Assembly (NCBI GenBank): GCA_959602875.1
Contig: CAUGVQ010000033.1
Coordinates: forward strand, 1 to 18,309
DNA length: 18,309 bases
Direction: 5' to 3'
DNA from: an uncultured Collinsella sp.
Lineage (GTDB): Bacteria > Actinomycetota > Coriobacteriia > Coriobacteriales > Coriobacteriaceae
A program made the position numbers and the translations under genes. Shown here piece after piece: positions 15,185 to 18,309 of the stretch. The notes below the pieces were generated by a model. It did not search any database and had not been told where the DNA came from. It worked only from the letters and a program-made list of their open reading frames with translations. Each line of letters starts with the position of its first letter. Positions within the stretch are counted from its first letter, which is position 1.

Positions 15185-16442
15185 AGATCGCACCGCTAAG
15201 AGGCGCTCTGGCGCCCCGGTGCCGCCTCTTGCTCCCATAGCCGCGGCGGCGCGTGAGACGCGTCGCGAGCGCCTCACACTCGCTGCCGTCATCATCGGCG
15301 GCGGTGCGGTGGGCATCATGCTCTACATCCTGCTCTTCCGCTTTGTGGACGACGCTCTGAACGGGGCTTTCGTCGACTGGTTCTTCTCGACCTTTGTATC
15401 CAGTTGGGAGGTCGACTACCAGACCAACACCACCTATAACCTCGTTTTTGACCCTATCGGTGCCAAGGAGTTCTTCTTGAAGCTCGGGCTCGCCTTTGTG
15501 GTCGTGCTCGTGGCGGTATCTGCGCTCGTAGCTTACCTCTACGCCCGCCGGCGCTCGCGCGAGACGGCGGAGCGCGCCGCCGAGTTGCTCGCGTTCTACA
15601 TGCGCCACGACGCGGAGGCGAGCGAGGTCTTTCCTGACGGCTTCGGTGCGCTGGCGCTCACGGCGACCGAGGTCAAAAACACAGCGGAGACGCACGAGCG
15701 AGCGTTGCGCGACGAGGCACAGCGCAGAAGCGACCTCATCACCTACCTCGCGCACGACCTCAAGACGCCGCTCACCTCGGTGATCGGTTATCTTTCGCTC
15801 TTGGACGAGATTCCCGAGATGCCGCGCGAGCAGCGCTGCCGCTACGTGGGTATCACGCTCGACAAGGCAAAGCGCTTGGAGCGCCTCATCAACGAGTTCT
15901 TCGACATCACACGTTACAGCCTCTCGCATATTGAGCTCGAGACGGAAAGCGTCGATTTGTCGTATCTGCTCGTGCAGATGGCAGACGAGTTCTACCCGCT
16001 GCTTGCGGCGCACGGCAACACCGTTTCGCTCACGGTCGAGGGCGCGCCGGCAAGCGTTGAGGCGCCGGGTGTGGAGCTCTGGATTACGGCGGACCCCGGC
16101 AGGCTCGCGCGCGTGTTCAACAACATCCTCAAGAACGCCATCGCCTACAGCCACGAGGGGACCGAGATCGCCGTCGCCGCCGAGCGCTTTGAGCGCGCCG
16201 GCGCGCCGGGGGAGCCGTGGGTGCGCGTGACGGTGACCGACGAGGGGGCTACCATCCCGCCGCACAAGCTCGAGGTCATCTTTGACAAGTTCTTCCGTCT
16301 GGACGAGGCACGCGCCACCTCCACCGGAGGCGCCGGGCTCGGTCTTGCCATCGCGCGCGAGATCGTGGAGCTCCACGACGGGACCATCACCGCGGCGAGT
16401 GAGGCGGGGCGCACGACCTTTACCGTCGAGCTACCTGCGTGA
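15174..16442 (+). CDS. Sensor histidine kinase, VanS-like
   Basis: Membrane sensor kinase for the VanR-like regulator. With TTG at 15174, which overlaps the regulator gene by 11 bases, the product is 422 residues: a short basic N-terminus, TM1 (about 35-55), an external loop of about 45 residues with FVSSWEVDYQTNTTYN, TM2 (about 102-123), a linker (about 125-180), the dimerisation helix with His194 in YLAHDLKTPLTSVIGY, and an ATPase domain with N-box NNILKNAIAYS (316-326), G1 DEGATIPPHKLEVIFDKFFR and G2 GGAGLGLAIA. The G1 form with Thr-Ile-Pro is VanS-like. The TTG start is inferred from overlap and domain completeness; ribosome-site support is weak. The small sensor loop suggests it detects an envelope signal or small molecule. 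Confidence 0.88.
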   Translation: MNVKDRTAKRRSGAPVPPLAPIAAAARETRRERLTLAAVIIGGGAVGIMLYILLFRFVDDALNGAFVDWFFSTFVSSWEVDYQTNTTYNLVFDPIGAKEFFLKLGLAFVVVLVAVSALVAYLYARRRSRETAERAAELLAFYMRHDAEASEVFPDGFGALALTATEVKNTAETHERALRDEAQRRSDLITYLAHDLKTPLTSVIGYLSLLDEIPEMPREQRCRYVGITLDKAKRLERLINEFFDITRYSLSHIELETESVDLSYLLVQMADEFYPLLAAHGNTVSLTVEGAPASVEAPGVELWITADPGRLARVFNNILKNAIAYSHEGTEIAVAAERFERAGAPGEPWVRVTVTDEGATIPPHKLEVIFDKFFRLDEARATSTGGAGLGLAIAREIVELHDGTITAASEAGRTTFTVELPA

Positions 16443-16525
16443 GGGGACACGGGTGACAGGCGGTTTCGCGTGCCGTGGGGCGCGGTTAGGCGAGGGCGCT
16501 GCTAGGCAGGTAGGCCGTAAGGCAA

Positions 16526-16575
16526 GCGATGCCCTTATGCCGGCGATGCCCTTATGCCGGCGATGCTGTTAGGCA
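16526..16575 (+). repeat. Short tandem repeat, 17-base unit
   Basis: GCGATGCCCTTATGCCG occurs twice in perfect tandem (16526-16542 and 16543-16559), followed by a diverged third copy (16560-16575, GCGATGCTGTTAGGCA). TAGGC-like words also occur at 16484, 16502 and 16511. The repeat lies 83 bases before the C39-like peptidase gene. It could be slipped-strand duplication or a protein-binding array. Confidence 0.75.
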
Positions 16576-16657
16576 AACCTTAGTGTTTCGCTCAAGTCTT
16601 GTTATGCGGCCGCCCTCTATCTTGGGAGCGTGAGTTCCCCAAGAGAGAGGTCGCCCC

Positions 16658-17530
16658 ATGAGACTTTGCGAGAACGCGCCGACACCGTGCGCCCCGTCCG
16701 ATGTTACCTACGCGGTCGGGGGTACGCGGCCGCTGCCCGTCCGTGTCGCCCGTGCGTCGACGCGCACCGCGCCTGCACGGTACCGGCGCGGTGCGCATGT
16801 TCGCGCCGGCGCAGTGCTGAGCGAGGCACGCCATCGCAGGCCCCGTCGCCCGCGCAGGCGGCATCGGCTCCTCAGGGTCTTAGCCGCCGCGGTGCTGGTT
16901 GTGCTGGCGGTGCTGGGCATGGCGGGGCGCGGTCCTCTGAGCGCGCTTGGCGGCATTGGTTCTGTTGTGGGGCGGATGGGAGAGAGCACGGTGCGCACCC
17001 TGGGGCTTGCGCCATCGTCGACCCCGGTTGCCGAGTGGCGCGCCGGCGAGCTGCCGGAGCTCTATCAGATCGATCCTGCCTGGGCGGATGAGCCGTACGC
17101 GGGCGGCACGGTGGGCGAGAACGGTTGCGGCCCCACGTGTCTTGCCATGGCCTACGTGGCGCTCACGGGGCGCACCGACATGGACCCCGCCACCATGGCG
17201 GCCTTCAGCGAGCGCGAGGGCTACACGGTCGACGGCATGACGGCCTGGGCGCTCATGACAGAGGGCGCGCATGCACTCGGCCTCACTAGCGAGGAGCTGC
17301 CGGCAAACGCGGCAAGCATCCGTGCGGCGCTCGAGGCGGGGCAGGTGATTATCGCGAGCGTGCGCCCGGGCGACTTCACCACGACGGGGCACTTTATCGT
17401 GCTCGCCGGCATCGCCGCCAACGGCGAGCTCGAGATCCGCGACCCCAATAGCGCAGAGCGCACGCATGAGACGTGGGGTATCGAGCGGGTGCTCGGCCAG
17501 TGCGCCAACCTCTGGGCGATCGGCGTGTGA
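16658..17530 (+). CDS. Membrane-anchored C39-like cysteine peptidase
   Basis: Probable extracytoplasmic papain-fold peptidase of the C39_2 type. The 290-residue product starts with about 70 mostly basic, Arg-rich residues (ending RPRRPRRRHR), one hydrophobic anchor (about 71-88), a spacer, and the peptidase domain (about 136-288) with ELYQIDPAWADEPY, Cys157 in GENGCGPTCLAM, His245 in TTTGHFIVL and Asp262 in EIRDPNS, a full Cys-His-Asp set. The Arg-rich tail followed by a single anchor predicts N-in, peptidase outside. ATG at 16658 follows AGAGAGAGG (16640-16648). It lies downstream of the VanRS-like pair in the same direction, but 215 bases away, so co-regulation is possible rather than shown. 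Substrate unknown; cell-wall peptide or secreted peptide processing are candidates. Confidence 0.8.
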   Translation: MRLCENAPTPCAPSDVTYAVGGTRPLPVRVARASTRTAPARYRRGAHVRAGAVLSEARHRRPRRPRRRHRLLRVLAAAVLVVLAVLGMAGRGPLSALGGIGSVVGRMGESTVRTLGLAPSSTPVAEWRAGELPELYQIDPAWADEPYAGGTVGENGCGPTCLAMAYVALTGRTDMDPATMAAFSEREGYTVDGMTAWALMTEGAHALGLTSEELPANAASIRAALEAGQVIIASVRPGDFTTTGHFIVLAGIAANGELEIRDPNSAERTHETWGIERVLGQCANLWAIGV

Positions 17531-17548
17531 GGCGGCGCCGGTGGCGGC

Positions 17549-17564
17549 GGGGCACGGGTGCCCC
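17549..17564 (+). terminator. Stem-loop after the C39-like peptidase gene
   Basis: GGGGCA (17549-17554), loop CGGG, TGCCCC (17559-17564), with outer GGCGG (17543-17547) able to pair with CCGCC (17571-17575). It starts 18 bases after the stop codon, where a terminator is expected, but has no T-run, so it would be weak or Rho-assisted. Confidence 0.35.
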
Positions 17565-17731
17565 ACCGCTCCGCCGCACAACATCTTGGTCAAGAGGGAA
17601 TCTGCGCCATTTGCCGAATGGTCAGCGGTCGATGTTGTGGAACAAATCTGGACGATAAAATCGCCACGGGTGATACAAGCGCAGGTGGGGGCGCCGGGGT
17701 GTCACGACCGCTTTGGGTGCCTAAACCAAAT

Positions 17732-17737
17732 TATAAT
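17732..17737 (+). promoter_or_regulatory. Perfect TATAAT upstream of nrdD
   Basis: A perfect -10 hexamer in an AT-rich stretch, about 200 bases before nrdD. No convincing -35 is found 16-19 bases upstream, and it lacks a TGn extension. If used, transcription would begin near 17744 and read through the NrdR boxes. Confidence 0.3.
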
Positions 17738-17774
17738 GTGTCCCAAAATAGTCCATTTATATCTACCTGCAGTA

Positions 17775-17790
17775 ACACAACATATTGTGT
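17775..17790 (+). promoter_or_regulatory. NrdR box 1 (strong)
   Basis: ACACAACATATTGTGT matches the published NrdR consensus acaCwAtATaTwGtgt at 15 of 16 positions and is a near-perfect palindrome. NrdR represses ribonucleotide reductase genes when dATP is high; the next gene is nrdD. Confidence 0.88.
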
Positions 17791-17799
17791 TAGGCAGAA

Positions 17800-17805
17800 T
17801 AAAAT
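17800..17805 (+). promoter_or_regulatory. Candidate -10 of the nrdD promoter between the NrdR boxes
   Basis: TAAAAT matches the -10 consensus at five of six positions and lies in the 15-base gap between the two NrdR boxes. Box 1 would cover the -35 zone and box 2 the start point near 17812, a layout suited to repression. No good -35 is visible. Confidence 0.45.
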
Positions 17806-17821
17806 CCTCATCATATGGTGA
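17806..17821 (+). promoter_or_regulatory. NrdR box 2 (weak)
   Basis: CCTCATCATATGGTGA matches the NrdR consensus at about 10 of 16 positions, keeping the CATAT core and GGTG. It begins exactly 31 bases after box 1, the usual phase (three helix turns) for tandem NrdR boxes. Spacing is the main support. Confidence 0.6.
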
Positions 17822-17936
17822 ACGCGCGTGCCGTAAGATGGATAGCACGCCGCAGCGCCGCCCCGCAAACGACGGGCTCGCGCCGCGGTTTTGCACTCAG
17901 CTAACCCCATACGAGGAGAATGGAAACGGGACTCGC

Positions 17937-18309
17937 ATGAAGATCATCAAGCGCAGCGGTACCGAGGTCGCCTTCGACATCACCAAGATCGAGAACGCCA
18001 TTCGTTCGGCCAACAAGGACGTGGCCGAACGCGACCGTCTGACCGAGCGCCAGGTCATCTACGCTTCGCAGAACGTTGCCGAGGCATGCGAGAACGCCGG
18101 CCACACCGTGTCGGTCGAGGAGATTCAGGACCTCGTCGAGGACGAGCTCATGAAGCTCGACCGCTTTGAGGTCGCGCGCAAGTACATCATCTACCGCTAC
18201 GTGCAGAGCCTGAAGCGCCAGAAGAACACCACCGACGACAAGATCCTCGCCCTTATCGAGTGCAACAACGAAGAGGTCAAGCAGGAGAACTCCAACAAGA
18301 ACCCCACCG
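17937..18309 (+). CDS. nrdD: Anaerobic ribonucleoside-triphosphate reductase, N-terminal part
   Basis: Class III, glycyl-radical ribonucleotide reductase that makes dNTPs without oxygen; 124 codons are visible and the gene runs off the window. Residues 1-93 form the ATP-cone regulatory domain (MKIIKRSGTEVAFDITKIENAI, then DELMKLDRFEVARKYIIYRY), which senses dATP/ATP. The following NEEVKQENSNKNPT (111-124) is typical of the linker into the NrdD core. ATG at 17937 is the first start in frame after a long gap; the nearest strong ribosome site, AGGAG at 17914-17918, is 18 bases away, longer than usual. The paired NrdR boxes upstream support the identification and predict dATP-dependent repression. 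Confidence 0.92.
   Translation, partial: MKIIKRSGTEVAFDITKIENAIRSANKDVAERDRLTERQVIYASQNVAEACENAGHTVSVEEIQDLVEDELMKLDRFEVARKYIIYRYVQSLKRQKNTTDDKILALIECNNEEVKQENSNKNPT

Larger units (their letters stand above)
17531..17936 (+). other. Gene-free control region before nrdD
   Basis: This 406-base gap has no convincing gene. Its first part is GC-rich and begins with a stem-loop; from about 17720 it turns AT-rich and holds a perfect TATAAT, a pair of NrdR-type boxes and a second -10-like hexamer. The last 95 bases form a GC-rich leader ending in GAGGAG (17913-17918). I looked for cobalamin-riboswitch landmarks and saw none. Confidence 0.6.

Noticed and set aside
14462..16442. Vancomycin resistance locus
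   Set aside because: Only regulator and sensor resemble VanR/VanS; no ligase, dehydrogenase or dipeptidase genes are present in the window.
17726..17741. Third NrdR-like site CCAAATTATAATGTGT
   Set aside because: It matches about 11 of 16 positions of box 1 but lies 49 bases upstream of it, out of the usual helical phase, and its resemblance comes largely from AT-richness.
17558..17821. 87-codon plus-strand frame in the gap before nrdD
   Set aside because: No ribosome site, no recognisable domain, and it spans the NrdR boxes and promoter-like sequences.

Overview
This is a GC-rich, gene-dense bacterial segment. TTG and GTG starts are used beside ATG, genes often overlap by one to four bases, and purine-rich Shine-Dalgarno sites lie close to the starts. 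A beta-glucoside PTS, a VanR/VanS-type two-component pair, a flavin-barrel/ferredoxin fusion and an anaerobic ribonucleotide reductase with an NrdR operator point to an anaerobic, sugar-fermenting, high-GC Gram-positive. A gut-type Coriobacteriia (Collinsella/Olsenella-like) is my best guess, from protein flavour and codon use and not from any marker gene. I see no rRNA, tRNA, CRISPR array, insertion sequence or prophage gene.

Positions 1-3145 hold a tightly packed unit: a polar amino acid ABC permease (5' end at or beyond the window edge), its ATPase, and a RimK/LysX-like ATP-grasp protein, all overlapping. After 82 bases comes a split-barrel (PNPOx-like) protein fused to two [4Fe-4S] clusters. 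Positions 3200-8766 hold a sugar module. An AraC-family regulator is fused to a degenerate GH39-like domain. It is followed by an AT-rich control region with two inverted repeats, a beta-glucoside PTS EIIBC without EIIA, and a GH1 6-phospho-beta-glucosidase. The likely scheme is: the fused regulator senses a glycoside, the PTS imports and phosphorylates it, and GH1 hydrolyses it inside. A HAD phosphatase gene on the minus strand converges on the glucosidase, and the two stop codons share bases.

Positions 9528-13703 carry full-length DNA polymerase I (polA), whose proofreading residues appear lost, translationally coupled to an MFS exporter-like protein. A GNAT acetyltransferase (13896-14363) stands alone. 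Positions 14462-17530 hold a VanR-like response regulator, an overlapping VanS-like kinase, a short tandem repeat, and a membrane-anchored C39-like cysteine peptidase.

Positions 17531-17936 form the only long gene-free stretch (406 bases). It contains the best regulatory signal in the window: a near-consensus NrdR box at 17775 and a weaker second box exactly 31 bases downstream, with a -10-like hexamer between them. The next gene is the start of nrdD (class III ribonucleotide reductase), cut by the window end. I found no clearly new multi-gene system. The items most worth a second look are the AraC-GH39 fusion with its operator region, the transporter-coupled ATP-grasp gene, and the nrdD control region.
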